Assembly: GCA_012295275.1 (NCBI GenBank)
Contig: CM022665.1
Coordinates: forward strand, 40,937,152-41,001,151
DNA: 64,000 nt
Source of the DNA: Chrysomallon squamiferum
Lineage: Eukaryota > Mollusca > Gastropoda > Neomphalida > Peltospiridae
Direction of reading: 5' to 3'
In this document: positions 1 to 11,967 of the stretch, piece by piece
How positions within the stretch are numbered: the first letter of the stretch is position 1
Layout of the letters: every line of letters starts with the position of its first letter
Notes under the pieces: model-generated
Database searches by the model: none
What the model was told of the DNA's origin: nothing
What the model saw: only the letters and a program-made list of their open reading frames with translations
Program-made: the position numbers and the translations under genes

Positions 1-344
1 AGGCCACAGATATATATATGGGGGTCATTTTTTACATCACTGGATTGCATTATCTGCATGCGTGCTAGAGACGCTTAAGTCACATAACAGCTTTTCTAAG
101 ATATTGAGCTGGTTATAGAGACGAACGCAGGTTACGGGGAGGCAGGCATGTTTCAATGTATCTTTGGCAGTTGGGTGCTAAAATGTTGTCCACACTGAAG
201 GTCAGAGTTTTCCACAGTTGCTGTAGATCATGTTACATGCTGAGCACCATTAATACACAAGACTTGACACGTGATAACTCATAACGTCAGTCAAATACCA
301 AGAATTGATGACAGTGTTGTTGGCAGCTCACTTCTCATGAGTGC
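1..344. other. Non-repetitive intergenic sequence
   Basis: Sequence of mixed composition with no open frame of interest and no repeat seen. It ends where the 147-bp array begins with degenerate copies. Confidence 0.5.
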
Positions 345-1003
345 CCCTCATATCTCAGTTTTCATACATTAAACCAGATTTCACACTGTTTCACATAAGG
401 ACTGAATATTCGGTCACCTGTGGCATCCTGACTATGAATATCTGGTCATGAAACCCAGTTTCACATAAGGACTTTGAATATCTGGTCACCCCTCATATCC
501 TGATTTTCAACTATGAAACCAGATTTCACACTGTTTAAAATAAGGAATATAAATATCTGTTAGCCCTCATATCCTGGTTTTCTTACATGAAACCAGGTTT
601 CACAGTTTCACATAAGGACTATGAATATCTGGTCACCCCTCATATCCTGATTTTCATCTATGAAACCAGATTTCACACTGTTTAAAATAAGGAATATAAA
701 TATCTGTTAGCCCTCGTATCCTGGTTTTCTTACATGAAACCAGGTTTCACAGTTTCACATAAGGACTATGAATATCTGGTCACCCCTCATATCCTGATTT
801 TCAACTATGAAACCAGATTTCACACTGTTTAAAATAAGGAATATAAATATCTGTTAGCCCTCGTATCCTGGTTTTCTTACATGAAACCAGGTTTCACAGT
901 TTCACATAAGGACTATGAATATCTGGTCACCCCTCATATCCTGATTTTCATCTATGAAACCAGATTTCACACTGTTTAAAATAAGGAATATAAATATCTG
1001 GTC
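345..1003. repeat. Tandem array, 147-bp dimeric higher-order unit
   Basis: Copies are anchored on tgaaacc at 449, 514, 588, 661, 735, 882 and 955. From 588 on, units alternate between an A type of 73 bp (tgaaaccaggtttca) and a B type of 74 bp (tgaaaccagatttca), giving a 147-bp dimer that recurs almost unchanged at 588, 735 and 882. The left copies are degenerate (spacings of 80 and 65). The A type opens with a perfect 15-base palindrome around a central a, and cctggttt before it pairs with aaaccagg across a 9-base loop, so each dimer can form hairpins. No coding frame. Satellite-like; family not recognised. Confidence 0.92.
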
Positions 1004-1639
1004 TATATTACAGTAAGTTTGCTGAATGAAAATTGCTATATTTTCCTAATTACACTATTTGGTTATTCCACTTGACATCCTGTCACTAAGTTATTAAAGG
1101 GTGTGCATGCTTTCTCATCCACCATGTAAATGATGTGTTGCTGCTAAATGACATTAATAGCCCATGCAAGTTTCCTGTGTTGTATAATCATTATAATTAT
1201 ATAAAAAAATAACTGCCAGTTAATGACAGTGGTATTACTGAGCATCAGCCATTCAGTTATCCTAAGCCATTTTTTTTGTACACATCTATGACTGTCTTCA
1301 TTTAAATTCAGGTCAGTTCACTAAGATGAAGTCTGGAAACTTTATATGGTGTGCCAGTCCAACCACTGTTGTCTTTAATCTGGTACAGAGTCTGTATTTT
1401 AAATCATCAACTTCAGGTTTAATTGTCAATAATGAGACTTGTCTGCTGCATTAAGTCAAGTATCACTGAACAAGGCGAGTCAGTTATACCAGATCATGAT
1501 TTACAAGTTAAATGTGTCTGCTTGAGAAACAGGTCATCATGAAATTGTATACTATTTAATTTTATACATGCTGTGTTTGTATCAAACTGATTTTGTCTTC
1601 GTCCATCCAGAGGTTTTATATTTGGCATGTTAATTCATT
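1004..1639. other. Intergenic AT-rich sequence
   Basis: No gene, array or mobile element recognised. Several short T and A runs. Confidence 0.4.
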
Positions 1640-2060
1640 CATTTAAGAATACAATTGTTGAAGATTAATTAGCACATTCAAATTTTTATTCACATTTTCA
1701 TTAAATATTCATCAAATATATGTGTGTATTAATTAATTGTAATTATGATGAATATTCATGATCAGTTAATTATTTCCTGAATTCTGCATGTTACTGGTGA
1801 GGTCACATATTTCATAATAGACTTGAAATGAGAGATAGAAAATATTCGTTTACATCTTAGCTGTGACCTAGCGGATCGTCTTCTAATCAGATTCTGTAGA
1901 AAGATTCTGCAAATTGACTGAAAGGGTGGACTTGGTATCTAAGAACATGATGGCAACATGCTTGACACTGTTTTCTGAGAGACATTTTAAACACTGGGCT
2001 CTCCATTTTCTCTTCTGATCAAACAGCCCTGAGACAGTATCACTGAAAAATCAAATAAAA
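1640..2060. other. Complex block with homeodomain/POU-like words
   Basis: Non-repetitive sequence that contains taattaattgtaattatg, aatattcatgatcagttaat and ctgcatgttactgg. TAATTA and ATTCAT-type words are typical binding sites for homeodomain and POU factors, but in AT-rich DNA they also arise by chance. Candidate regulatory element only. Confidence 0.2.
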
Positions 2061-2275
2061 TAATAATCATAAAACACTGCAGCAATTCGTGATAATGGAG
2101 GTAAAGAACCTTCTTTCTCCATTTTGTTTGCCCATTGTTTTTTCAGTGAATGGTCAGGGCAGTGTCCTGCATGAAGGAAGTACCCGAGAGTCAGATAATG
2201 GTGAAGAGTGTTTTGTTGCAAGATAAATGATAATGGAAGTTCCTAGTATTGTGTACATAGAGTGGGTGTTTTTTT

Positions 2276-3296
2276 TTTTTACATACAGAGATAATTATCT
2301 GTGTAGATAGGTCAATGAGTCACATGAGATATCATTCTTAGTAGTACATGGTTACATTTTCAGCACAAAGACTCTTGTTAGCTCCTTTCATATTGTATAG
2401 GTATAAATCTGTTGTGTGATATTTTTTTTTTTTTCATATGGAGATAATTAACTCTGTAATTAGGTCAATAAGTCAGATGAAAAATCATTCTTTTAGTACA
2501 TTGCTAAAAACTACAACAAGAAAGCTGTTGTTAGCTATACTTAGATATAGCACAACTAATTCAGTTTTTTTTATTTTTTTTTTTTTTTTCATATAGACAT
2601 AATTATACCTCTGTAGATGGGTCACAGAACCGTATGAAAAATCATTTTGGTTGTACATGGTTATGTCTACAATTTTAAGACTGTTATTAGTTTTTCTCAT
2701 TGTGTAGGAATAAGACCATAAATTGGTTCTTTTTTCCATATAAACATAATTTTCTGGGTCATTCTTGGCTGTACATGGTTAAGTTTTCAGTTGCAAAATT
2801 GTTATTATTAGTTTCTCTCACTGCACAAGAATATGAAAACTAAATCGGTTATTTTTTCCATATAGACATAATTATCTTTACAGATAGTCACTGAATCAGA
2901 TGAAATATCATTCTTAGTAGTGCTTGGCTAAGTCTTCATTAAGGTTGTTATTATTGCTATATTCACACTGTTTAGGTATAAGACAAGTAAATCATCAGTT
3001 TTATTTTCCATATAGACATAATTATCCGTGGTCATTGAGTGAAAAGAAAAATCATTTTTCTTTGGACATGGCTAAGTCTGTGCTGTTAAAATGGTTATTA
3101 ACTTAACTCATTGTGTAGATAGATATAAGTCCATGAATCAGTTATTTTTTCCATGTAGACATATAATTATCTATACAGACAGTCACCAAGTCAGATGAAA
3201 TATCATTATTGTTGTACATGGCTAAATCTTCAGTTGTAAAACTGTCATTAGCTTATATGAATAAGACATCTAAATCATTTTTTTCTTTCTAATTAA
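2276..3296. repeat. Diverged tandem array, about 150-bp unit, seven copies
   Basis: Each copy starts at a T-rich run followed by catatagacataattat, then a block like gtcagatgaaaaatcatt, then gtacatggctaagtcttcag, then attgtgtaggtataag. Anchors lie at 2282, 2445, 2590, 2747, 2859, 3011 and 3152 (spacings 163, 145, 157, 112, 152, 141). The copy at 2747 is short because its middle part is deleted. Short open frames inside it are chance products. Family not recognised. Confidence 0.88.
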
Positions 3297-3775
3297 ATCT
3301 CTAACACTAAGTGGTCAGATGGTTAACATTACTGTCCAGTATAACTGTTTTAACCTGTCCACAACTCAGCCAATTGGTTAGACTGATGACAAAATCTGCG
3401 AAGAACTGTCACATTCGTTTTTCTCAGTACTGCTGCTGAATGTTATCCCAATCCAACCACTGTTCCATTCTTACATAACAAAGTTTATAATTTTTTTTTT
3501 TTTTTCTTTGCGATGCATATAAGAATTTCTACAAATAAGAAAATGTAACCAGATTTTCTAAAGACAGTGTCAAGACTGATCAGATGTTTGGCACATTTTA
3601 GCTGGTAACCGAAAATTAATCAATTTGTTCTAGCAGTGTTGTTAAACAAAACAAACGTGTTAAAACTTTCCTTATCTAAATCTAATCTAGCATAATAGAG
3701 TGTTTTCTAGTATTTCTAGAGTTGGGTGGTTTGTTTTTAATTTATAGTTTTGTTCTTTGATTTAAATTTTTAAAA

Positions 3776-3806
<31 letters not shown>

Positions 3807-4080
3807 GGAAATGGGTATTTTGTTCTGTTTGTATGTATGTGTACATGCCCATAGATTCTTGTAGATATATGTATTCTAAACATTTTGATTATTATTTTTA
3901 ATAATAATATTTAAATATTTCATTAATATTAATTTTCTTTTCTTTTTTTTTAATTGCCCAAAGCTGAAAGTTTTTTTTTTTTTTTTTTGTTTAAGTCAGT
4001 CAATTTTTAAACTTACTCCCATATTTATATCCAATTAACGTATTTTACTTAATCGTACATTGCCTATACCAGAATACTAT
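3297..4080. other. AT-rich intergenic sequence with poly-T tracts
   Basis: No gene seen. Long T runs around 3490-3505, 3780-3804 and 3970-3988. Confidence 0.4.
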
Positions 4081-4450
4081 TAATGGTTATACAGGACTTG
4101 CATGGTCAGCTTTAGGCAGAGCTTGGCACAGATAGTACTGGGTCTAATGACATAACGATCAAACCAGAACAAACTACAACACTTGAGGCATTTTCCTGCA
4201 TGTGGGTGTAACAATGCTTACTGAAGTCATTATTTCAGAAGTGTGGTTCCCTTCAGGAAGTCCTCATTTAGGTCAGGGTTTCATATTTCTGGTTATAAAG
4301 ACACGGAGATGACACCTCCACAACTAGGAGTAGTTCTGTGTGCTAATTAATAGGTGCGAATGTGATTTAGGGTGACATGTTTAATACCCTCGCACCCAGA
4401 GTTAGAACAGTGAGGTCATTGATCTCATCTTGTTAAGAAAGTAGAAACCT
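4081..4450. other. Complex block with a bulged inverted repeat
   Basis: GC content is higher than in the flanks and the sequence is non-repetitive. At 4353-4396 the arms ggtgcga and agggt pair with accct and tcgcacc, with a 9-base insert on one side. No coding frame recognised. Function unknown. Confidence 0.25.
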
Positions 4451-5519
4451 ACTGACCTCATAAACTGAAAGAATGTGTCTTAGTAAGAGTACAACATGTC
4501 AAAAGAATGTCTAAAATAACATGTGAAAAGACTATCCTGTTAAAGGTTACAAAATAACACACATACAAGTTAAAAGAATATCATGACATAAAAATGACAA
4601 ATAATAAAAACTGTGACATTTTTCTTTCTTTTTGGAGGAATAAAAAAATTGAGTTAATGCCCTTTGAAAAAGCAAAGTCAGTGACCTTATTAATTAAAAA
4701 TAAAAATAAAATGGCCATAGCTAGTTCAAAAGAAATAAAAAATCTACATATATTTAATGAGTATCTCCGTATAAATTCAAAAGACTAATCTTATTTGATA
4801 ATGGACGGATTTAAAAAAAAAAAAGAACATGGATGAAAGACAATTTCAATTAATGCCCACCACACCATGATTGTAAATGACAGAAAAAACAAGTCACTGA
4901 TTTTAAAAACTGAAATAATATTCCCACGTATAAAATAATAACATTAATCTGTGATATGTATTCAGATGTATATCTACATCTTATCCATCTGTCTGTCTGT
5001 CTTTCTGTCTTTCTGTCTATTTATTATTAAAATAAGTGTAGTTAACTAAATCTGTGCTAGGTACAATATCAACAAAATTTACATTATATATATAAAATAC
5101 AAAGAATGAAACTGGAAACTCCATAGCAAAAAAAGATATTTTGTGCTAAAACATTTGAAAAAAAAAAAAAAAAAAATAAAATAATCCATCACATGAGCTA
5201 AAACATTGCATTGATCTTGTCATAAAGTCCTTAACAAAAACCAGGGTAATGTTGAAAGAATTTAAAAAAAAATAAAATAACAAAAAATAAAATTAAACAA
5301 AAAAGCCCCCATGCACTGATACACAAATATTAGCCTTATAGACACACAGATGTTATTAACACATTTTTCATATTTTCACTATTTTCTTTAAAAATAACCT
5401 TTCTTCAACAAGTTCTTTTTCTTTTCTTTTTCTTCCTTCAAGCTTTTTTTTTATTATTATTTTTTTGATATGTATATATAAATATGACTGGCTATTTTTG
5501 TAATTCTTCAGTTGTATTT
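4451..5519. other. AT-rich intergenic sequence
   Basis: Includes a short CTGT/CTTT microsatellite at 4988-5020 and an A run near 5159-5177. No gene found. Confidence 0.4.
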
Positions 5520-5890
5520 AGACTCAGAGCATCTGGGCTTTGATTATATGGTCTTCAATCTAATTCGATACACGTTAGGTTTGATATCATTTCAGCATTA
5601 TCGTATTCCATTTTGTAATTGCATAGCAAGCTCTTGTGTGTAGCCTTGATAGGATTGCCCAATTCTGCTGACTGGCCAACTTGGTCTTGCATAAGATTTC
5701 CATTGTGATGACCAATATACAATTTCAAGAGGCTCAGTCGTTGGGTTTAAGTGAAGAGTGCAGCTCCTGAGTATTACTGTCAATTTGATAGCCCAAGTAG
5801 GAAGTGAGGAATGTAGGCCATCTTGTTTAAATCTTTCAAGAAGGGTACCAGTGAATGTTGTTAATAGAGAGATAGAGAGTCTATTGTAGG
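5520..5890. other. Complex non-repetitive block
   Basis: Higher GC than its flanks, no repeat seen. A minus-strand open frame of about 100 codons crosses it, but its first residues come from an A run, it matches no family I know, and no clear splice sites frame it. The SOX-like word tttccattgtgatg at about 5697-5711 recurs at 49327. Candidate regulatory block or unrecognised exon. Confidence 0.2.
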
Positions 5891-5917
5891 GGAATGATTT
5901 AAAAAAAAAAAAAATCA

Positions 5918-6600
5918 CTGAGTTTCTGTCCTTGTTGTCAAAATGGAAATACAGAATACATATGGAGAAACATTTTAATTGTTATTGTTGGGGTTTTTTT
6001 TTTTTTTTTTTTTGTTTATGTTTTTTTTTTTTTTTTTTTTTTTTCAATCTTTGAAGCTGTGTCCTAATTGTGAAAATGGAGATGTAGAGTACATATTGAG
6101 AATTTATTTTTTTTTTTTTTTTTTATTTTTTTGTCAAAATGAGATAAAAGAGTACATAATATTATTGGATAATTATATTTTTAATTTTGTTTTTAAAAAT
6201 GTCTACTTGAATGTTGTCAGTATGGAGATAATGTATAATATTATGGGAAAACTAATTTTTAATTGTATTTTTAAATCCTGGCACAGTTTTATATTTATCA
6301 AAATGGAGATACAGAGTATATCATATTATGTTTAAATTATTTATTTTTAAATCTTTGAAGTTGTGACATAGTGAATGTTATCAGTATGGAGATAGATAAA
6401 GTGTATATATAGGGAAATTTTTTTTTTTTAATTTTAATTTTAAATCTTTAAAATAGTTATCCACTGGATGTTGTCAAAATAGAGATTTATGTATGGGGAA
6501 ATTATTTTTATTTTTTTTTAATCTTTGAAACCATGTTTCAGTGAATCTTGTCAGTATAGACATACAGATTATATACTTATATTTTATTTTTAAAACCTTT
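5918..6600. repeat. Diverged tandem array, about 80-bp unit, eight copies
   Basis: Anchors of the form tgtcaaaatggagataca lie at 5936, 6069, 6132, 6215, 6296, 6378, 6472 and 6549, followed in most copies by gtatat, a T-rich run and aaatctttgaa. The regular spacing is 77-94 bp. The first interval is longer because of two long T runs. Open frames here are poly-Phe artefacts. Confidence 0.82.
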
Positions 6601-7394
6601 TTGCTCAAAAAGTTACTTAACAACTGAAATAGGAGTTGTTAAAATAGGATACAGGGTTTTAAGAAATTTTTGTTCCATCTACAGATCTAGGGTAAATGTG
6701 AAAATGATTTTTAATTTAATAATTTTTTAAAGCTGTAAACAAATACTGAAAATAAATAAACCAAAAAAAAAAAAAAAAATCCACCCACATAAATAACTTA
6801 ATTTCCAAAGCTTTGCAGTGTCATAATGTTTTTACCTTCCTGTGTCTGTAGTTAAAAGTCAAGAGTTATAAGAAAAAATTATCTTACTTTATGACTGGCA
6901 ACTAAAAGGAATTCTTCAAGATGCAACATTAAATCATTGAAATACTTACACAGCTAAAAGGCTTGTTATAAAGAGTAGCTAATAGAAACAGCTGTTTGTT
7001 TTTTTTTTTCTGGTGTAAGAGACTTTGTGTTTCTTGGAGTGGAATTATGTTGCGGAATGTCAGGATTTAATGAAGTATTATTAAAAGAACTAAGGCTTCA
7101 CACAGTAAGGTATATGAACATTAATTTGTTTTGGCTGCCAAATAAAAGCAGTCAGTTATTTTGGATTGTGCTCTGAGTGTTGAGTTCTTGGTTGACAAGC
7201 TGTAGGTTGGAAGTTCAGTTCCCTTGATCATTATCTGTCTATACAAACATACATATTTAGACAGACAGACAGACAGAGACATACCCACTGTTGCCTTTTT
7301 GCTATTGTTGTTGGTGTCATTGTTATAATTATGGCTATTATCTACAAAAAAAAAAATAATAACAATTTGTAGTCATGGTGTCACTTTTTTTTTT
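6601..7394. other. Intergenic sequence
   Basis: Nothing coding. A GACA microsatellite lies at 7260-7277. A stretch at about 7150-7235 vaguely resembles a SINE head (gttcagttccc) but is too degraded to call. Confidence 0.3.
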
Positions 7395-7540
7395 GGATTG
7401 ATTCATTAGGCTATTTCTAATATCCACCACTGCACCATAAAGGCTGTGACAGTAGTTTTTCCAGTCTGTTGAAAAAAAAATCTAAAAATTAATTAAAACT
7501 TTCTTGTTGATATAAGTGAAAGTGACCCCACGATACTAGA
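7395..7540 (+). mobile_element. tRNA-derived SINE fragment (core)
   Basis: Contains taggctatttct, ccactgcacca, aaaggctgtgac and ccagtctgttg in the same order as the SINE core seen elsewhere in this window (ggctatttc, cagtgcacc, caaaggccgtgg, ctgtctgtggg). Both the tRNA-like head and the tail are missing or decayed. Confidence 0.55.
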
Positions 7541-8269
7541 TTTTGTTTTCTCTTTCAAATAAGGCAAATATGTATTACTTATCTTCACAAATGTCCATTA
7601 AAAGAATTAAAAAAAAAAATGAAAATAGAGGTTTCATTCATTTAGTACAGGTCAGAAAAATTGTTGAGCAGAAATGAACAAATAGAATGATTATTCTTAG
7701 TGCAATTTTTGTTTTGTGCAAATTGCATTTTGTGATCAAACCAAATGATGTATGCTACTGATCAATTATGTTCTTTTATGTGATCCAACTCCGCATACAC
7801 CAAAAACGATACATGCATTTAGATGACAATGTCAAGCTTAGAAATCATAGACTACCCAAATGTGTGGTTTTTTTTTTTCTTGAGTAACAGAAAGAGAAAA
7901 TAAGTGTTTTTGAGGTCTACATCAATCTCTCATTTTTTTTCTTTTCTTTTCTTTTCTGTTTTAATTCTTTTTTTTCTTTTTTTTTCTTTTTTTTTTTAAC
8001 TTGAAAGTCAATAGTGCAATAGATTCTGAAGCAAAAACACAGAAAACCATAACTGACTGAATAACAATTCAGGCGATTAACTTTAAAACCTAACAATATG
8101 TTTGTTTAATCGACACAGGCAGCTTCAGAGACATTACTGGGCAATATATCAGATTATAAATACACAGAACTAATTCAGATGGAATCTTTCATCTCTTCAG
8201 CATTCATTGTTTTTCTAGCAGGAATGCCTTTTTCAATGGTTTTTGTCATTTTAGTGGATAAATATGACT
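7541..8269. other. AT-rich intergenic sequence
   Basis: No gene seen. A T/C-rich tract lies at 7930-7998. Confidence 0.4.
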
Positions 8270-8540
8270 TGCCTATAGACAAACTCTGATTAAAGGAACT
8301 CGGCTGACCAGCTTTTTGGCACTTACTCGAATTGCCAGCCAGAGATAAGGGAATTGGTTATTGCTTTCAACAAATTTGTGCAGCTGTATGGAGCATTAGG
8401 TATTCTTATTTCCATTTAATTCTCCAAACTCTTACACAGGAATCTGATCGGGATCAGTGCTGGAAAGTCTGCCTTAGATGCTCTGCTTTGGACACATTAT
8501 TTCTGGTGGGAATTCATTCCTGTTGATGCCTTAAACATTG
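8270..8540. other. Complex non-repetitive block
   Basis: Clearly richer in GC than its flanks. It holds a plus-strand open frame of 64 codons that I do not recognise. The block ends at a T run. It could be a conserved non-coding element or an old exon; neither is shown. Confidence 0.2.
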
Positions 8541-8659
8541 TTTTTTTTTTTTTTTTGTTTTTTTTCATTTCATCCCTTATTTTGTTTATTTTCATGTTCC
8601 ATCTGGTGGAGATTTTCTCCTGCCAACTTTCTGACATTATAATGAATGTTTAATGATAT

Positions 8660-8852
8660 CTCACGTATTAATGGTTATTTGGCATGCATCACGTTTACAT
8701 TTTATTCATGATTAATTGGCATCAGATATTTACATTTTATTCATGATTAACAGGGTTGAGACTTTTACATTTTATTCATGGTTAAATGGCATCAACTTTA
8801 CATTTTATTCATGGTTATTTTGACATCATATGTCTATATTTTATTTATGGTT
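8660..8852. repeat. Tandem array, about 35-bp unit, five to six copies
   Basis: The core tttacattttattcatg recurs at about 8694, 8729, 8764, 8797 and 8833, each followed by gtta and a tggcatca-like spacer. Confidence 0.85.
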
Positions 8853-9340
8853 GTTTTTTTTTTTTTTTTTTTTTGGAGGGGGGGGATGTTTTATGGTTTC
8901 ATGTATAAAAATAATTTATATTAGTTACAAGATATCCATGAAAGTAAAATGAAGAGACAGTTGCTATACATGGAAATAATTCGGACACAAGGATAGTAAT
9001 TATTTGTTTCTTATTCTTTTTTTCATCTTTTTCTTTTTTTGTTTTCTTATTTTACAGTGTTTCTATTTCTTCCTCTTCTATTTCCTCCTGTTTTATTTCT
9101 TTATTCCTCTATTTTGTGTTTCATTTTTTTTTTTTTTTTTTTTTCTTTTATTCTACCTTTTCATTTTTGTCTTTCTGTATTTTCTTTACTTCTTTCTTTC
9201 AATCGTTTTTCTTAGTCTCTTTAATTTCATCCTTCTTTTTTCTTTTTTTCTTTCTTTCTTATTATTTCCTAACATTCCCCATAAATATGTATATATGCTG
9301 TTCCATAGATGTCTTCTAACTAATATATATTAAAGCAAAA
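8853..9340. repeat. Poly-T and pyrimidine-rich low-complexity tract
   Basis: A T/C-dominated plus strand with long T runs at 8852-8873 and 9126-9144. Its plus-strand open frames are almost pure Phe/Leu/Ser and are not genes. Confidence 0.7.
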
Positions 9341-9350
9341 CTTTCTGAAA

Positions 9351-9578
9351 TTAGTTTCCATAAAAGCCAATGGATTTCTTTGATCCAGAACTAATTATCT
9401 CCCCAAAAAAGAACTGAAAAATTAACACAAACAACTTTATACGTCGGGTTATACAAAAACTGAAAGGTTCATTAAAAAAAATTTCCAAGCTGTCTGTTCC
9501 AACAATTTCTTTCAGTATCTCACAATTTTCATCAAAGATAAGAATTTCATTAGTGTCAGACTGCTGCCATTCCATTAA
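9351..9578 (-). other. Possible coding exon, unassigned
   Basis: Read on the minus strand, a perfect acceptor-like tgatattttcag ends at 9579 and opens directly into an in-frame run of 76 codons ending in a stop at 9351. The first 40 residues have balanced, protein-like composition (MEWQQSDTNEILIFDENCEI and onward), unlike the Phe-rich frames nearby. I recognise no domain, no partner exon and no confident donor site. It may equally be chance or the remnant of a mobile element. Confidence 0.2.
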
Positions 9579-10199
9579 CTGAAAATATCATTTACAGATG
9601 ACCTAATTACATTGGATCACTGACAAAGTAAGGGGAAGAGAACTCAGAAAAATAAGTATGTGTGTAACAGATATTAGTGTTGAAATATTACAGTGGTCGG
9701 ATGCATAAAGCTGGTTAAAAATGCATTATAATGAAAAGGATTTAAAACATACTTATTGTTATTGTTTTTTTTTTTTATATATAATTTACAACCTCGGTTG
9801 ATAGCATTTGCTTAAAACATATTATTACAAAAGTGATGTAAAAACACATTCATTTTAGTAGCTGTTTTTTTATAATTTACAATGCCTGTTCAATTATGGT
9901 TAAGATTTGACTGCTGGTATGAAGTATTTCATCTAAAGATAAAGAATGATGTTTAATGCATTATAATTTTAATATTTATTATATAACGAAACCTTTTTTC
10001 TGTTTTACAATGAATGATTATGAGATAAAGCTGAAGGCTATTTGTTATGAATTAGCAGTAAGACATTTTTCATATGCACCTTGATAGGGGGAAAAAAAAA
10101 AATCTTTATTATACCAGTTGTTGAGCAGCAAGATAATTTATTTACTGCTATATGCACATTCATACATATATGTATACATAATAAAGAAAACGCCTCTCT
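9579..10199. other. AT-rich intergenic sequence
   Basis: The words atgcattataat (about 9721 and 9957) and ataatttacaa (about 9780 and 9871) recur, which suggests a decayed tandem repeat. No gene. Confidence 0.3.
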
Positions 10200-10480
10200 C
10201 CAATATTTTCATCCACACGAAATTGCCTATTAATGAACTACACATATTTATCTGCATTGGTGACATGCTGGCATGATGTTTGAATGGTAACAAGATTGAT
10301 TCTGGACTGTTTTCTAACCACTGCTTTATCAGTGAATGTCATATGTTTTGTCTTGTCTTTGGGAAGGTACAAACACAAGGTTCTTTCATGCTGATTGACA
10401 AAAAGTAGTCTGTTGCATTTCAATAGTGGCCTTATCTGTGTGGTTCTTAACTGTTTACATGAAACCATTGAGCTTCAGAT
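10200..10480. other. Complex non-repetitive block
   Basis: Higher GC than its flanks and crossed by a minus-strand open frame of 76 codons (10468-10238) without recognisable domains. No splice context supports it. Confidence 0.15.
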
Positions 10481-11439
10481 TAAAAATATAATGAATACAT
10501 CTTTAAATAAACCATTTCTTTTTCCCTTTTTTTTTTTTTTTAATGTTTTATTCCTGTCAGTAAAAAGGAAATATCTGATGTTATGGGAAAACTGCTATAA
10601 TTGAGACTAATCTCTTACAGGCAAATTTCTCGGTATTGAACTGTCTTTTTTATTCTCATTGAATTGACAGTAATCTAGAAACCATTATGCGTATTTGCAT
10701 GATTTTGAAGTCATAACACAAAGTGAGTGCTGTTTACAAATCTGTGTAAACTGAAACTCGAAGAAAACATATCAATGCCAACTGATATTGTTGTGCACAG
10801 TCACATACTGTCAGTGAAGAAAAACAAATAGTGAAGCTTTATTAAACAAACATTTTCTCATTCTCGTTATGATACCATTAATTCATTCTGCACCCTCTCA
10901 TTAGTTTTTCATTATACAACAGATTCTTGCTTCTGGCGCTGGGTCGCAAACTACATGGTAATGACATGCACAATTCTGTTTGTTGTCCTTAAGTAAATAT
11001 ACTCTTTGCTGAATGTGCCCCTTTTGACAAAAACAAAAAAATGAACAGTAAATAACATTGGGTTTTTTTTGTTTTTTTAAAATTCTGTTCATCTAGGCTT
11101 GCTAATGGAATGATAAAGTAAATTTTTTCAAAGAAAAACATTGTTATAAAAAGAAATATTTGGAAGTCAAATCACATTATCTGCATTATTTTCCATTTTG
11201 ATGGAGTATAATGAACTTCCATGAAAAACATCTTAAAATCTAAGCATTGTTATAAAGGCATGCATCTGAATCTATTAAAATACAGTACACAATGCTACTG
11301 ATTTTCAGTATTGAAGATGTCAGAAGAATTTATACATAGGAAGATAAAGGCTGATGAAATATTAGGTTACTGTTTTGTTTTATATGCAACATGATTGTAT
11401 TAATAATATATACATCTGTTGTAATTTATTCATCCCTCT
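10481..11439. other. AT-rich intergenic sequence
   Basis: Nothing recognised on either strand. Confidence 0.4.
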
Positions 11440-11920
11440 TAATTTATTTTTTATTTTACTCTTCTTTCTATCTTTCTTCTTTTATCTTCCTTTCTTTGTT
11501 TTAATTTTTATTCATCTCCTTTTCGATTGTTTCTTTTTCTTTTTCTTTGTGCCTTCTTTCCTTTCATCTCTCTAGTCATTGTGTATTTCTTCCTTTCTTC
11601 TTTCTTTCCTTTCTTTCTTCCTCTATTTCTCTCCTTTCCTTCTTCCTCTATTTCTTTCTTTTATCATTCTTTCCTTATTTCATTCCTTATTCTTTCTGTT
11701 TCTTTCTTTCCTTATTCTTTCTACATTTCTTTCATTCTTTTTCCTTTCTTCTTTCTTTCCTTTCTTTCTTCCTCTATTTCTCTCCTTTCCTTCTTCCTCT
11801 ATTTCTTTCTTTTATCATTCTTTCCTTATTTCATTCCTTATTCTTTCCTTATTCTTTCTTTCCTTATTCTTTCTACATTTCTTTCATTCTTTTTCCTTTC
11901 TTTTATTTTTCCATACTGTT
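11440..11920. repeat. Polypyrimidine tract with 151-bp duplication
   Basis: Almost pure C/T on the plus strand. Within it, 11590-11740 and 11741-11892 are near-identical direct copies (151 and 152 bp), and a third copy begins at 11893 and decays. Three overlapping plus-strand frames of 129-190 codons are artefacts of the absence of purines. Confidence 0.9.
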
Positions 11921-11945
11921 TCTCAACAAGGGACAGATCCCATAA

Positions 11946-11967
11946 CAGGCAATTGGGAAATTGCCTG
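11946..11967. other. Perfect 9-bp hairpin
   Basis: caggcaatt pairs with aattgcctg across a 4-base ggga loop, just after the pyrimidine tract. It is not followed by a U run. Role unknown. Confidence 0.5.

Noticed and set aside
345-1003. CRISPR array
   Set aside because: Repeats are contiguous 73-74 bp monomers without unique spacers, and this is eukaryotic sequence; it is a satellite-like array.
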